Shown here: positions 1 to 10,377 of the stretch, one piece after another
How positions within the stretch are numbered: position 1 is the stretch's first letter
Layout of the letters: the number at the start of each line of letters is the position of its first letter
NCBI GenBank assembly: GCA_947095585.1
Contig: OX352761.1
Location: forward strand, 54,300,019 to 54,364,018
DNA length: 64,000 nt
From: Nephrocerus scutellatus
Taxonomy: Eukaryota > Arthropoda > Insecta > Diptera > Pipunculidae
Direction of reading: 5' to 3'
Made by a program: the position numbers and the translations under genes
Notes under the pieces: generated by a model
What the model was told of the DNA's origin: nothing
The model's database searches: none
Seen by the model: the letters and a program-made list of their open reading frames with translations, nothing else

Positions 1-314
1 ACCACGCGATATAACTTATCGGGGACGCAAATATAGCGAAATCAATAGATTCGCTTGAACACCGCAGGAACGTTTTCTGCTTGTCACTGTTTAACGCTTC
101 TTCTACCAGCGGTGCTCAAGAGAAAAATAGCCAACTGCATGCGCTCTACATGCTCATCAGTTTACCCTCAAGCCCTTCTTCGGACGTACAGTTAAGTTCA
201 GCCGTACAACACGTATGTGGAATGCTCTGCCAAGCTTTGCCTTCCCACATCACTACACAGGCATTCAAAATACAAGATCATAGACATCTCTTCGTTTTTC
301 CTCCTTTTTCTTAA
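1..314 (+). pseudogene. LINE2 (CR1/Jockey-type) 3' end, ORF2 C-terminus, truncated
   Basis: This is the last part of a non-LTR retrotransposon ORF2 on the plus strand, the only family here reading that way. Fuller copies (35.5-36.0 and 60.1-60.6 kb) show an ACMPPLIEFNRNT-type segment and the ending MWNALPSSAFPHHYD...FKIQDHRHLF, typical of CR1/Jockey-superfamily C-termini. This copy has lost about 36 bp just before GCGCTCTACATG, so the frame is broken. The window starts inside it. The stop lies at 312-314. Confidence 0.7.
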
Positions 315-346
315 CGCCCACCATGTGCCAAGCATATAGCCGAGCA

Positions 347-640
347 TTATGAGGGTGCAAACCCCTTTAAGCGTGCGCAAATTATAAAAAAAAAACAATG
401 AAGATCAAAGTTACGGATGTAGCATGGTGCATTGACAATCCTTCGCAGTACTTTATTTTGGATCCGTTGGATGATTTTGATGGTGCTCATCTTGGCGCAA
501 CCCCATATTTGAATGCCGTGAGTCCATACCTGTTTGATCACTTGTTTAAAGAGAAGCAATTTGTTATGAATTGATAGTACTGATCTCCTTCCAATAAGCC
601 AATTCATCTTTCTCATTTTGATGTCGACTTCATCCTTTTT
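347..640 (-). pseudogene. LINE1 (Jockey-like) RT thumb fragment
   Basis: The minus-strand peptide contains MRKMNWLIGRRSVLSIHNK, WTHGIQ.WGCA and IQRIQNKVLRRIVNAP, the conserved region after the RT palm in Jockey-clade LINEs. It is preceded by KKDEVDIK, which resumes the LINE1 frame interrupted by element X. After NAPCYIRNFDLHR the usual C-terminal tail is missing and the frame runs into NLRTLKG, probably across an internal deletion. It lies tail-to-tail with LINE2. There is no complete ORF; it is a fossil. Confidence 0.8.
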
Positions 641-670
641 AAATTCTCTATATTAACTTCGCATGCACGT

Positions 671-693
671 GGCTGGCTGGCTGGCTGGCTGGT
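671..693. repeat. GGCT tetranucleotide microsatellite
   Basis: Five GGCT units occur in a row here. The same site in other copies of element X has two to four units, sometimes with a GGCTCGCT or GGCTGACT interruption, so the locus varies between modules. Confidence 0.9.
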
Positions 694-714
694 CAGATTT
701 TCTGATCAATTTTT

Positions 715-1385
715 AACCCACTTCCCATAGCCCGATTTTTTTTGAAATTTTGCACACATGTATATTTCCGGTCACAATATTTTTTTTAAATTTTTGAAGC
801 GATCGAGCCCTAGGGTCGGGGGGCTCCCATACATATTAAAATTTGAGGCACCTCGGACTTCGTGGTCCCATACAAATATTTTAAAAAATTTACCCGATTT
901 TCTTAAAATTTTATACAAATGTGTATCTCCGATGGAAACGCTGTTTGTAAAATTTTTGGATCGGGCCCCTGGGTCGGGGGGCACCCATACAAATTTTAAG
1001 AAAAAAGTTCCCGACTTTCTTCAAATTTTATACGCATGTGTATCTCCGATGGACAAAACTTTTCTTATAATTTTTGAAGCGAACGGGGCCCGGGTTCGTG
1101 GGGCTCCCAAACAAATTTTTTTTTAATTATCAATTTTTAACGCACTTGCTAAAGCCCGATTTTCCTGAAATTTTGTACACATGTGTATTTCCGGTGACAA
1201 TACTTTCTTTTACAATTTGGAAGTGATCGGGGCCCGGGTTCGTGGGGCTCCCATACAAATTTAAAAAAAAATTACTTGATTTTTTTCAAATTGTACACAC
1301 ATGTGTATACCCAATAAACAATACTTTTTCTAAAATTTGGTAGTAATCGGTCCCCGGGTTCGGCCGAAAGGCCCTTATACATTTT
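715..1385. repeat. Palindrome-rich minisatellite of element X, five monomers
   Basis: Five degenerate monomers of about 120-160 bp share an order: CCCGATTTTC.TGAAATTTT, ACACATGTGTAT, CCGATGGA or CCGGTGACAA, a TTTTTGAAGCGATCGG stretch, GGGCCCGGGTTCG and GGGGCTCCCATACAAATTT. ACACATGTGT and GGGCCC are perfect palindromes. Other X copies keep five (46.0-46.7, 51.0-51.7 kb), three (10.4, 18.3, 27.0, 36.4, 61.0 kb) or one monomer (39.5, 42.6 kb). Confidence 0.85.
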
Positions 1386-1834
1386 TTTAAATATCATATA
1401 GTGGCATCAGATACCGTCGACTTTAAGGACTGTGTGCGGTGTGTGCTGCGCAGTCGGCTGCGCTGCTTGGTTTGGTGGATTTTGATTGCAAAATCTATTC
1501 TGCCTGTTCATGGAAGCACTACGAGTTTGCGTCGCCATATTTTTAACTTACACGGTTATTGATAATGTCATTATTTCTAATAATGAAAAACGAAAAATAG
1601 CTCACCCACAAAAGAACCCAGCAAATGAAACGGGACATAAATGTTTTATGCTTAATTCAACTTACTTACTTATTTACTGAATTGTATTTTTATTGATGTC
1701 GTTTTTTGTTGTCGATATCAACTTACAGAGAGAACAAGAAGTTTTCACAATAATCTGTCATTTGGCGTTTTCATAAATTAGTTCAGAGCAGTCAAAGAGT
1801 TCTCAAGAAAAATGCTCGTGTTTCTTATTTGCTC

Positions 1835-2771
1835 TCGATGTCGTTTATCGCACCTTGATAGATTTTTGTGTTCAATAATGGGTTTTAGTCGCTTTAGTAG
1901 TACTCTTTCGAGCAATAAGTTGGTAAGTTTGACAATACCTTTGTGGGGAAGCTGTTTTAAAATTTTGCCTGTGATCATATCATCCCAGGGGCTCCTTTGG
2001 TTTAAAGTGTTTTTGAATTTCTTTTTTAATTCCATTGAATGTATACGGAGAAATATCTTCTTCCTCTTGATTGCGTACTTCTCTTAATATATATCATTTT
2101 GACTAACGTGTGGTTGAAACATATTTGTGAGATATTCAGAGAATAAAGCGTCTTTCGCGGCATTAGTTTTTGCCCATTCTACATTGATTTTTTTTGATAG
2201 CGGGAGATTATTCAATTAGTCTCTTCAGGTGTTTTGTCGTGTTCCTCAATGAATAGTCGGTCCTTTAATCGTGTGTAAATTCTTTTAAGTATCTATGTAT
2301 AGATTAATTTTTTATAACTTTGATTTCCTGGCAAAGTTCCTGGGAGATTCAGTTGAAGTTATTTTTATCTGTTTGCGATGGTGTTTGTTGCCATTTCTTT
2401 CGAAGACGTCGTTGATGGGCTACAATGTCCATTATTTCTTTGGGATAGTTGAGACCAATCACTTTCCCCTTTACGACCGGAGCGCAGTTCCAGGCCGCAT
2501 TTTGGACTTGTTGTGTGAATTTTATTTTTGACTGCTATTAGTTTAAAGCGGGACCAATCTGTTTGTTTGCTTGTCAGAGCTGGATTTTTTTCTCTTATAA
2601 TTATATTATCACTCACCACTGGGATGATTGGAGAATGATCTGGACTTAGATTAAAGCCTTCTTCATCCTGAAGGACAACAACGTGATTGACAACGAAGAA
2701 ATCAATGAAATCAGGGATTTTAGCTGGATCCGTTGTCCAGTACGTTGGTTTACCAGTTGATATAAACAGTC
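1835..2771 (-). pseudogene. LINE1 (Jockey-like) RT N-terminus, linker and endonuclease C-terminus
   Basis: Read on the minus strand, the upper part (about 2771-2560) gives the APE-type endonuclease end with TGKPTYWTTDPAKIPDFIDF and the SPDHSPI motif of the catalytic Asp-His pair, followed by the linker REKNPALTSKQTDW. The lower part gives the first RT region: SPWDDMITGKILKQLP and LLERVLLKRLKPIIEHKNL. The linker between them has several frameshifts. This copy lacks about 93 bp found at 19240-19330. The palm with the catalytic YADD motif is missing in every module, so no copy can encode an active RT. Confidence 0.8.
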
Positions 2772-3395
2772 GGACACATATCGGTAAATGTACGCCCGAT
2801 TTAAAAATTAGCTGGCGTTAAACAATCAATATCTTCAGATTGGATCACTGCCAATTGCCTTGAATTCATTATGCCTTCGATCTTAGTGAGTGAAGTTGTA
2901 AATTCTTCTAAAGTTAGTATTGCATTACCAACTACTCTTACTAGATGCATTTTTGCTGCTTAACCGCCGACTTCCACCCATATGAGGTGTGCCAGGTGGG
3001 ATAAATTTCTATTCTATTTTATATTGCAATAATGCTGTTGCGATATCAGATTTCTTCCATTTTAGAAATTGAAGCAACTCCCTAAAATGGTTGTTTGCTC
3101 CAACGAAGTTCGTACCATTGTCACTATATACGGTGTATGGCAATTTGCTCTTCTTGATTAAACCGGTCTAGTGTTCCTAGGAAGATGTCAGTTGTTAGAT
3201 TACATGTAGACTCAAGAATACAAATATGCATATGTACACAATTATGGGTACTTGTCCTCTTCTTCTAATTTGCTGTACCATAAATGGTCCACAATAATCC
3301 GTGGACGTGGACATTGTAAAATAGATGTATATATTACACTCTCTCCTTCGGTAGGTTTTCCATTAATTTAACTTGCGTTTTTTGCAATTACGGAC
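2772..3395 (-). pseudogene. BEL/Pao integrase remnant
   Basis: On the minus strand, across several frameshifts, the fragments match the BEL/Pao integrase core and its C-terminal side: LMENLPKERV, STDYCGPF, then YSDNGTNFVGAN (second catalytic Asp), KFIPPGTPHMGG before the catalytic Glu region, and RVVGNAILTLEEFTT, IEGIMNSRQL and LTPANF. The conserved Trp-Glu after HMGG is altered (GGSRRLSSK). It adjoins the LINE1 endonuclease on the left and a gypsy2 LTR on the right, so both ends are truncated. Confidence 0.75.
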
Positions 3396-3407
3396 TCTGG
3401 ATAATAT

Positions 3408-4073
3408 TGTGATAATACAGGCTTTCGAGTTCGTAAAAGATTTTGCAAATAAAACACAACACAAGTTTATTAATTTACAAATAACAACTTTAATAATGAA
3501 ACAGTAAAAATAACACAAGTTCACAATTTATACTGGTGATAACTTTAAATGTACACAATAACACTTATAATATTTGTACTTTACAATAATTCTTTTAGGT
3601 AGTAGCTTAATCACATTGCGAGAACGTTTACAACTTCACTGGTTAAATGCCAATTAACTAATAATTTCTCTGCAGCGAACGCCACCTTTAATACTCATTG
3701 AAAAGCTTCCAGAAACTTCAAATATTATAGACAGAAATATCGAGAAAAGACCAGAAAATTGTAGCCTTATTCCCTTATTTACAACTAATGATACTTATAT
3801 GCAATGAGTCATCTTCTAAAAATAAACTCCGTGTTAAATTATATTCTTTTACAAAAACGGGGCAAACCGCACAAACCGGTTTGACTACATTTTTGAATAG
3901 TACATAATGTTTCAAACTTGCAGCGGTTACATTTAAATTTCAAATAATCTAAAGTCTTACAGCCTAAAAGTATGCTACATAAAAGTGCTTAATTTTAGTA
4001 TGAAGTATTTACATTGCGATTTATTTTATGATTCAAATTATATTATATGCGCTACTAACTACTTTTCATAACA
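3408..4073 (-). repeat. gypsy2 LTR (666 bp), complete
   Basis: In element orientation (minus) the LTR runs from TGTTATGAAAAG to CCTGTATTATCACA. It is preceded by the purine-rich AAGATGGGGG of the polypurine tract. The AATAAA polyadenylation signal is at 3466-3471, followed by a GT-rich stretch. The heat-shock element TTCCAGAAACTTC is at 3707-3719. The TATA box is mutated here (plus-strand CCTTTAATAC for CCTTTTATAC). It sits inside the BEL remnant. Confidence 0.85.
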
Positions 4074-4084
4074 TTACCCCCATC

Positions 4085-4414
4085 TTAATTCTGTTCGTCC
4101 CGAACAGATTCAGCACTCCTTTTGTTGTTGTACCTTGTCAATCTGTCAATGTGAACAACTTTCATTTTACCTCTGGGGCTTTGTTGAATCCGATATACGA
4201 AATCATTAATCCTCTTAATGATCTTATAAGGTCCTTCCCAACTTTGCTGTAGTTTTGGAGACTTACCTTTTCTTCTCTTGGGATTGTAAAGCGAGACAAA
4301 ATCTCCTTTCTGAAATCCACCACAGTTTGCACGCAGGTCATATCGCGTTTTCATCCGGTTGCTGGCAACATAGTGGATGCCAGCTGCAGCTACTGCAGCA
4401 TGAACAGCGATCAT
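4085..4414 (-). pseudogene. gypsy2 Pol integrase C-terminal fragment
   Basis: This is the C-terminus of a Ty3/gypsy Pol, ending directly before the polypurine tract and LTR. Visible motifs are NPKRRKGKSPKLQQSWEGPY, INDFVYRIQ and KMKVVHIDRL, the DNA-binding tail of 412/mdg1-type integrases. The stop follows DEQN. Upstream Pol is cut off by element E and by the join to LINE2; the last upstream piece (GKEL..PCDIKF) lies at 7074-7145, beyond E. Confidence 0.85.
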
Positions 4415-4433
4415 CCTCTGTCATCCTAGTTTT

Positions 4434-7069
4434 TGTAATGGTACTTGGCTGTAATGAATTTCAGGATGTGGAAGGGCGGTATGGTAATGGAGATTCTTGT
4501 ATGCCGCCCTCCCTATGGAGGCAGGAACAACCGGGGCGCACGCAAAAAAAAAATCGGCCATGCTCGTCGGCAATGGGGGTGGGATCTTGGTTTGCCCCTG
4601 TCCCCTCCCATCAGCACAAATAATTAAAGCGTGCTAAATCTTAAGGAAGGAAAAAAAAAAAGGAAAAAAGAGAAAAAAAAATGGGAAAATGGACGGCGAA
4701 GTAATCTCATGAAAGGCCCCCTTTAATCGCAGGACCTGCCTGTATGACTTGAGGTGGTTAAGAACCGGGACACGCCTACCGAAGTCGTCCCGCTCCCGTC
4801 TCTACCCACCCTACCTTGGGCCCCCACTATCATTGGGACCCCCATATTTTCGTCAGTCCTGGCCTTCCATCCTGGTTTCCTAAGCTGGAGTAAGAATACG
4901 AATAAAACTACACTAAGTGCACTAAGTGCATTCTAGACTAATGGTTTCATTTTTATTTACAAGTTAAAAAAAGGGTATATATATATAATATGTATATAAC
5001 TTAAGATATCTACAAATCAAAAATCAAAATATCCAAACTACATTAAATTCAAAGTTAGTCGGAATTCAAAAGTATTTATATTCAATTCAACGATAATTTT
5101 AGAGCTGGATGTCTTATTTATTCATTAAATTACAATCTAATTTCTCCTCATAGGGGAGTACCAGCCTATTAGCTATTACGGTGCTATCATTAATCGCCTA
5201 CGAAATCAATTTAAGGTTACATGGCTATTTCAATCTAACCTCGAAACTACATCCAACTCTTGTTTGATTTCAATAATATCTAGCAATATTTCAAAACTCA
5301 TTATTGAATTATCTAATTATATCAAATTAATAAATCATCATATTATTAGAAATTTAAATTTTCTTGGTTAACCCAGCGTGGGTAACAAGGATTATACAAA
5401 ATTGTAATGTATACTACGGTATTTAATCTAGCAGTTTTCCACGCAAAACTTCATTCATTCCTTCGTAAACGGTGTTGAATGCCTATAAGAAAACTGTACG
5501 TACAAAAAAATTGTGTGGAACTTGGTGAATAAGCCTCGTCAACACCCATTATAATAAGAAAAAATTAAGGTACTTACTCCGTGAATCCAGACTTGAAGGT
5601 GTGCTAGCATTCCTCCTGGTAACTGTGTAACGGTATCAATTAAATGAATCAAATAAATTATTTTCTTACAAAATGGACGCAATCGACACTACCCACACTA
5701 TACCCACGGTTTCAAACACCAGAGAACGAAATTTGACCCCTTTTAAAGCCTTTCTATATTCATCAAACACCGGGATTCTGAATGAAATTTTGTCGGCTTA
5801 AAGCCCAAAAGATAACACATTTAATATGCTTTAAAAAAACTATTTCTAATGAAAAAAAAAAAGAAATTTGACACGGCTTTCAGGATATACTCCGAATCAC
5901 GAGTTGACACACGACCCAGGGACTCCGCTGTACTGCTGGCTGTTGGGCTACTCCGCTGCTGCTCCGATAACACATGTTGGGCACATTCGCTTGGCATTGG
6001 GTGATCTGTCCATGGCCTAGGACCGCTCGACGAGCACAGACAAAATTGAATGTAAAATCTTTTCACAATTCTCATTTACCCAGTGAGGAACAAAAATAGA
6101 GGCACTGACGCACTTGGGCCTGTGGTTCTAATACAACCTTTTTGGTGAACACCATTCACTTTGCGGTACACGTTTCTGCTGCTGCACTTCCATCCTACGA
6201 CATTCAAGAAGTGGACAACAGCGATGATTCTCAATTTACACGTATGGACATTCAGTCGACAACAACGAGTTTTCCTTTATTAGATTCCACGTGAGAATAT
6301 GTTGGCCGAAAGGAAAAGAAGGTACTCGAACGATCTCCTATACACATGTTGAACACAAAAAAAAATCTAGAAAGTTCTCTAGCACGACAAATTTAGGCGG
6401 ATTTACTTAGTTCCTTTTTTTTATATGCGGCGCGTGGGCCGCCAAACCAGACAATTTGCTAGATTAGCCGAAAAACAAAAAAAAAGGTTTAAATTTTCAC
6501 CTCTACGTTGTTCATGGAACAGTTTACAAAAAAAAGTCAAAAATTAACTTCAGGTTGAGTTTGCCTTGACCGTCACGACCGTCTTGCTCGAAGTATGAAT
6601 TCCCACTCCCTTACCCAAGCGTAGTTTGCCAAAATCCTACCAGTCGACCACCGTTGGTATTTTTTTCCATCGCTGATTCCTTCATTCTCCCTTTTCGCTT
6701 GCTAACGTGTCAAAAGCGTATTGGTCTAGATCTTGTTACACATATGTGCGTGCAGGTGTGAACTAATAACCAAGGAAATGAAGACATCGTATGATTCTCC
6801 GGTATTTTTCCAGATGATTTTACGGTTCTGGCTTAATTTCATACGCAATGCAGGGGAAAGGCACTTCGCTCGCTCTTGAATACATAAGAATACATTTCGT
6901 CAACGTATTTGTGGAGTTTGACTGGAATATTTCTATTCGATAAGTAAGAGGGGAAATTTAAAAGAAGGTATACTTCGGTCACCCAAAAAAAAGGAAATCA
7001 AAATAAAAACACCGGGTGCTTGTTATAACTTTGTTGGGTTCTACGTATGCTGCGAATACTACCATTACA
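4434..7069. mobile_element. Element E, copy 1 (2.64 kb, TIR-like ends)
   Basis: The insert begins TGTAATGGTA and ends TACCATTACA, exact inverted ends of 10 bp with TG...CA termini. TTTT flanks it (4430-4433 and 7070-7073), matching one TTTT in uninterrupted modules (TAGTTTTCC near 35.4 kb). No protein family was recognised inside. An AT microsatellite lies at about 4973-5000. No second internal copy of the ends is visible, so it is either a very long solo LTR or a non-autonomous element with short TIRs. The short ORFs inside are not convincing. Confidence 0.6.
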
Positions 7070-7073
7070 TTTT

Positions 7074-7145
7074 CCTTTGTTGTTGGCTCTACTGGTGGTG
7101 ATCAAAATTTAATGTCGCATGGTGGACGAAGTTCTTTTCCAAATG
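7074..7145 (-). pseudogene. gypsy2 Pol sliver (pre-C-terminal integrase)
   Basis: The minus strand gives FGKEL..PCDIKF and SPPVE.TTKEN, the segment just upstream of the integrase C-terminus. Element E separates the two halves. On the right it joins LINE2 directly. Confidence 0.6.
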
Positions 7146-7579
7146 GTTGTAATTGCCACTTCTCATGTGGAACTCAAACAACTTCGTATGTTAAGCACGT
7201 TAGCATCTGACCTAGACAGCATAATACAATGGGCAGAAATTATTCGACTAGAATTTAACAGTTCCAAAACCCAATCCCATGTCATTATCAATGAATGGCA
7301 CTTGCATCGAGGAAACTGAATAGCTTGCATAAGCTAGATAGAATACAAAACCACGCGATATAACTTATCGTTGACGCAAATATAGCGAAATCAATAGATT
7401 CGCTTGAACACAGGAACGTTTTCTGTTTATCACTGTTTAACGCTTCTTCTACCAGCGGTGCTCAAGAGAAAAATAGCCAACTGCATGCTCTGCCTTCCCA
7501 CATCACGATGATCCACAGGCATTCAAAATACAAGATCATAGACATCTCTTCGTTTTTCCTCCTTTTTCTTAACGCCCAC
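7146..7579 (+). pseudogene. LINE2 3' fragment with internal deletion
   Basis: The plus strand carries SDLDSIIQWAEI...FNSSKTQ, a motif from the end of the RT domain in CR1/Jockey-type LINEs, then HKLDRIQNHAI and the C-terminal tail. About 130 bp found in the 35.8-kb copy (the CMPPLIEF segment through MWNAL) are absent. The frame shifts several times. It ends at the gypsy1 target site. Confidence 0.65.
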
Positions 7580-7587
7580 CATGTGCC

Positions 7588-7789
7588 TGAACTGTGAAGA
7601 ACCGCAACTATTTATAAGACCGACCGAACCGAATGAGAGTTTACAATCAACTGACTTTATTGATGTTACTTCATATTTCTATCATAGTACATACAGTTCA
7701 TATTTATATACTAATACATACAGTATTTTCTTTCATATTGATATCATATTATATACAGTTCTTATTTATATACTATTACATACAGGTCA
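7588..7789 (-). repeat. gypsy1 3' LTR, copy 1
   Basis: In element orientation the LTR has two imperfect copies, about 62 bp apart, of a stretch with GTATATAAATA, so there are two candidate TATA boxes. AATAAAG, a likely polyadenylation signal, follows downstream. It differs from the 5' LTR at about ten sites. Confidence 0.85.
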
Positions 7790-7801
7790 CTCTTCCCTTC
7801 T

Positions 7802-9859
7802 TTAATAAGTAGGCTCGCCTAACTTTGCATAATATAATTGCTTGGTTATTTTCTGCTGTCGTTTTGGTCTACCGTCCTGTCGTTTCTGACCTTCCTCTGG
7901 TATTATAACTTCCGTTTCTTCATTATTTCCCTGTGGGATTTGTGGTTGTGATGTGTCATCGTTTTTACTAGTACGCTTAACCTGTTCTCTCGCATTTCTT
8001 TCCACCTCTTTGACGTCGATGCCTGATGTCCTTAGTTGGTGGCGATGAGCTACCCTTACTCGACCGTCACAGCTCACTAGATATCGGCTATTCGATAAAA
8101 GCTGCAGAATTAACGCCTGAGCCCACTGACCATTAGCTCTCAGCAAAACCTTATCTCCGGCGCTAAAAAGCTTTTATGGAATATAAAAAGGATTATTTAA
8201 CATAGTTTGATTTTTACCCGATGAAAATTGCCCAAAATTTGGGCGCAATTGAGTCAGTAACGTCCTGGGGGAAAACTTCAACAAATAGTCCGAAGGGCTG
8301 CGTGGTGTTGCCGTATTTGGCGCCGACCGATAGTAGAAGAGAAACTTTTTTATAGCTCGTTCCAACTCCTCATTTGCCACTAATCGTCCTTCTCCCTGAA
8401 TATCCTTTTGGAGTGCCTGATTGACTACCCGAACCTCAGTCTCTGCCAATCCATTCGCTCGGGGATAATACGGGGGACTCTTCTTGGCTTCAATCCCAAG
8501 ATGAGCCAAAAATCGTATGAACTCGCTGCTAGTAAATGGAGGTCCGTTATCCGTCACCACTGTCTCTGGCAATCCAAAATTGCAAATGATCTTTCTAAAA
8601 ATGCAATCACTTCTCGCGCTGACGTGTTTTTCATGAGACAAAGATCAATCCATTTGGAAGTCGCATCGACCACCAATAATATTGTTCTTCCATATATATG
8701 AAAGAAATCTGCATGCAATCTGGTCCAGGGAACTTCATTTTGCGGCCATCCTTCAAAACATTTCTCAGCCGGATTAGCCACCTGCATTTTTTGACATACC
8801 ATACACGACTTGACTTTTGATTTTAGATCGCTGTCAATATTTGGCCACCAGCAAATAGATCTCGCAAGCATCTTTATTTTAACTATTCCAGGATGGTTAT
8901 TGTGAAGCTTTACTAAAACGTATGATTGCATACTTCGTGGAATAACTACTCGAATACCCCATACCAGACACTCCTGTTCCATAGTTAAACCCATTCGACG
9001 ACAAAAGTATGGCTGAATGGCGATATCATTTATTTGCGCCGGCCACCCCATAGTAACCAACTGACACACCTTAAGCAAGACCACATCTTTTTTCGTAGCT
9101 GCTGCCACATCCTTATAGTTGTATGGCACCACAAAATCTTCCGATAGGGCACTGATAAGACCCGCTGACATATCATGCGAAACTGTAGATGAAAGCGGCA
9201 ATCTCGATAAGGCATCACAATTTGACATGTCTCCGCTCTTCCTGAACCGTATTATGTAGTCATATGCGGACAATATGATTGCCCACCGCTGAAGTCTAGA
9301 AGACGCAGAAACCGGTATACGCTTACTGGGCTCAAATATCGCACGAAGTGGTTGATTATCAGTAAATAATATAAATTGTCTACCGAACAGATATTTGTGA
9401 AATCGCCTTACACCAAATATAATGGCTAATGCCTCTTTCTCGACCTGAGAATATTTTTTCACAACGGCCGTCAAAGTCATTGATGCAAAAGCAATCGGAA
9501 CCTCCCACTTTGTCTCCTGAAGATGACTTAAAACAGCTCCCATCCCCTAAGAACTGGCGTCGCATGCTAATAATATCGGCTTGTTTGGATCGTAAAAGGA
9601 TAAAAGACTTTTTTCGGATATTGCTGATTTACTATTTTCAAATGCCACTTGACACTCCTGTGACCATGTAAATGTACAACCTTTCTTTGTTAAGTCATAT
9701 AACGGCGACAACTTTGACGATTGCATCGGCACAAATTTCCTATAAAAGTTAATAAATCCAAGGTATGACTTCAACTCACTGACATTTCTAGGCGCAGGTG
9801 CATCTCGGATTGCGATTATCTTCTCTGGTGCAGGTTGTATCCCATCCTCGTCGCCAAAA
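7802..9859 (-). pseudogene. gypsy1 pol remnant (RT end, RNase H, integrase), copy 1
   Basis: In order on the minus strand: end of RT (PAPRNVSELKSYLGFINFYR, then LACDASS), RNase H (VEKEALAI, FTDNQPLRAIF), the integrase zinc finger (HNNHPG...CMVCQK), and the integrase core with HADF, VTDNGPPF and NGLAE as the D, D and E blocks. A basic tail with DGRVRVAHRHQLR follows. It resembles K02A2.6/Mag-type elements. Breaks: an in-frame TAG after CDASS (9547-9549) shared by all copies; a frameshift near 8590 between the first and second Asp; and a stop specific to this copy after FYIP near 8174. Confidence 0.85.
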
Positions 9860-10061
9860 TGAACTGTGAAGAACCGCAACTATTTATAAGACCGACCGAA
9901 CCGACTGAGAGTTTACAATCAACTTACTTTATTGATGTTACTTCATGTTTCTATCAGAGTACATACAGTTCATATTTATATACTATTACATACAGTATGT
10001 TCTTTCATATTGATATCATATTATATACAGTTCTTATTTATATACTATTACATACAGGTCA
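9860..10061 (-). repeat. gypsy1 5' LTR, copy 1
   Basis: This is the 202-bp upstream LTR in element orientation. It drives no intact gene: the first reading frame starts inside it (MRFFTVHF) and runs directly into the deleted RT, so the deletion joins leader to pol. Confidence 0.85.
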
Positions 10062-10083
10062 GTGCCAAGCATATAGCCGAGCA

Positions 10084-10377
10084 TTATGAGGGTGCAAACC
10101 CCATTAAGCGTGCGCAAATTATAAAAAAAAAACGATGAAGATCAAAGTTACGGATGTAGCATGGTGCATTGACAATCCTTCGTAGTACTTTATTTTGGAT
10201 CCGTTGGATGATTTTGATGGTGCTCATCTTGGCGCACCCCCATAATTGAATGCCGTGAGTCCATACCTGTTTGATCACTTGTTTATAGAGAAGCAATTTG
10301 TTATGAATTGATAGTACTGATCTCCTTCCAATAAGCCAATTCATCTTTCTCATTTTGATGTCGACTTCATCCTTTTT
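10084..10377 (-). pseudogene. LINE1 RT thumb fragment, module 2
   Basis: It has the same thumb peptide as at 347-640 (GRRSVLSIHNKLLLYKQ, QNKVLRRIVNAP). It is separated from LINE2 by the gypsy1 insertion and followed by element X. Confidence 0.8.

Larger units (their letters stand above)
641..1834. mobile_element. Element X, copy 1 (right end deleted)
   Basis: This non-coding insert interrupts LINE1 at a lysine-rich stretch just before the thumb. The left end is AAATTCTCTA; complete copies end in the inverse, TAGAGAATTT. From the left it holds a GGCT microsatellite, a five-monomer minisatellite, and a unique part starting AGTGGCATCAGATACCGTCG. In this copy the hairpin-bearing right end has been lost and X joins LINE1 RT at TTTGCTC/TCGATGTCG. 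I recognise no coding capacity; a non-autonomous DNA element is one possible reading. Confidence 0.55.
7588..10061 (-). mobile_element. gypsy1 retrotransposon, copy 1, internally deleted
   Basis: The two 202-bp LTRs (7588-7789 and 9860-10061) both begin TG and end CA. The target duplication GTGCC is at 7583-7587 and 10062-10066; the empty site is seen at 36045-36049. The polypurine tract AAAGAAGGGAAGAG abuts the 3' LTR at 7790-7803 (minus). Just inside the 5' LTR is TGGCGACGAGGATGG, a possible primer-binding region. The internal part retains only the end of RT, RNase H and integrase; gag, protease and the RT palm are gone. Confidence 0.9.

Noticed and set aside
758..1126. 122-codon plus-strand ORF with internally repeated peptides
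   Set aside because: It is a translation of the minisatellite; it is not kept open in the other X copies.
715..1385. CRISPR-like array
   Set aside because: Monomers are long, unequal and degenerate without unique spacers, in a eukaryotic transposon context.
2295..2531. A 78-codon plus-strand ORF (MYRLIFYNFDFLAKFLG...) conserved in all ten modules
   Set aside because: It lies antisense to the LINE1 endonuclease-RT linker, and its conservation is explained by duplication of the module.
4028..4252. Repeated 74-codon plus-strand ORF (MIQIILYALLTTFHN...)
   Set aside because: It is antisense to the gypsy2 LTR and integrase tail, which has clear family motifs.
5821..6075. 84-codon minus-strand ORF inside element E (MRIVKRFYIQFCLC...)
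   Set aside because: It has no recognisable motif, its length differs between E copies because of an A-run, and the low-complexity end suggests a chance frame.
4434..7069. Element E as a complete LTR retrotransposon
   Set aside because: No internal LTR copies, gag or pol motifs are visible between the ends.
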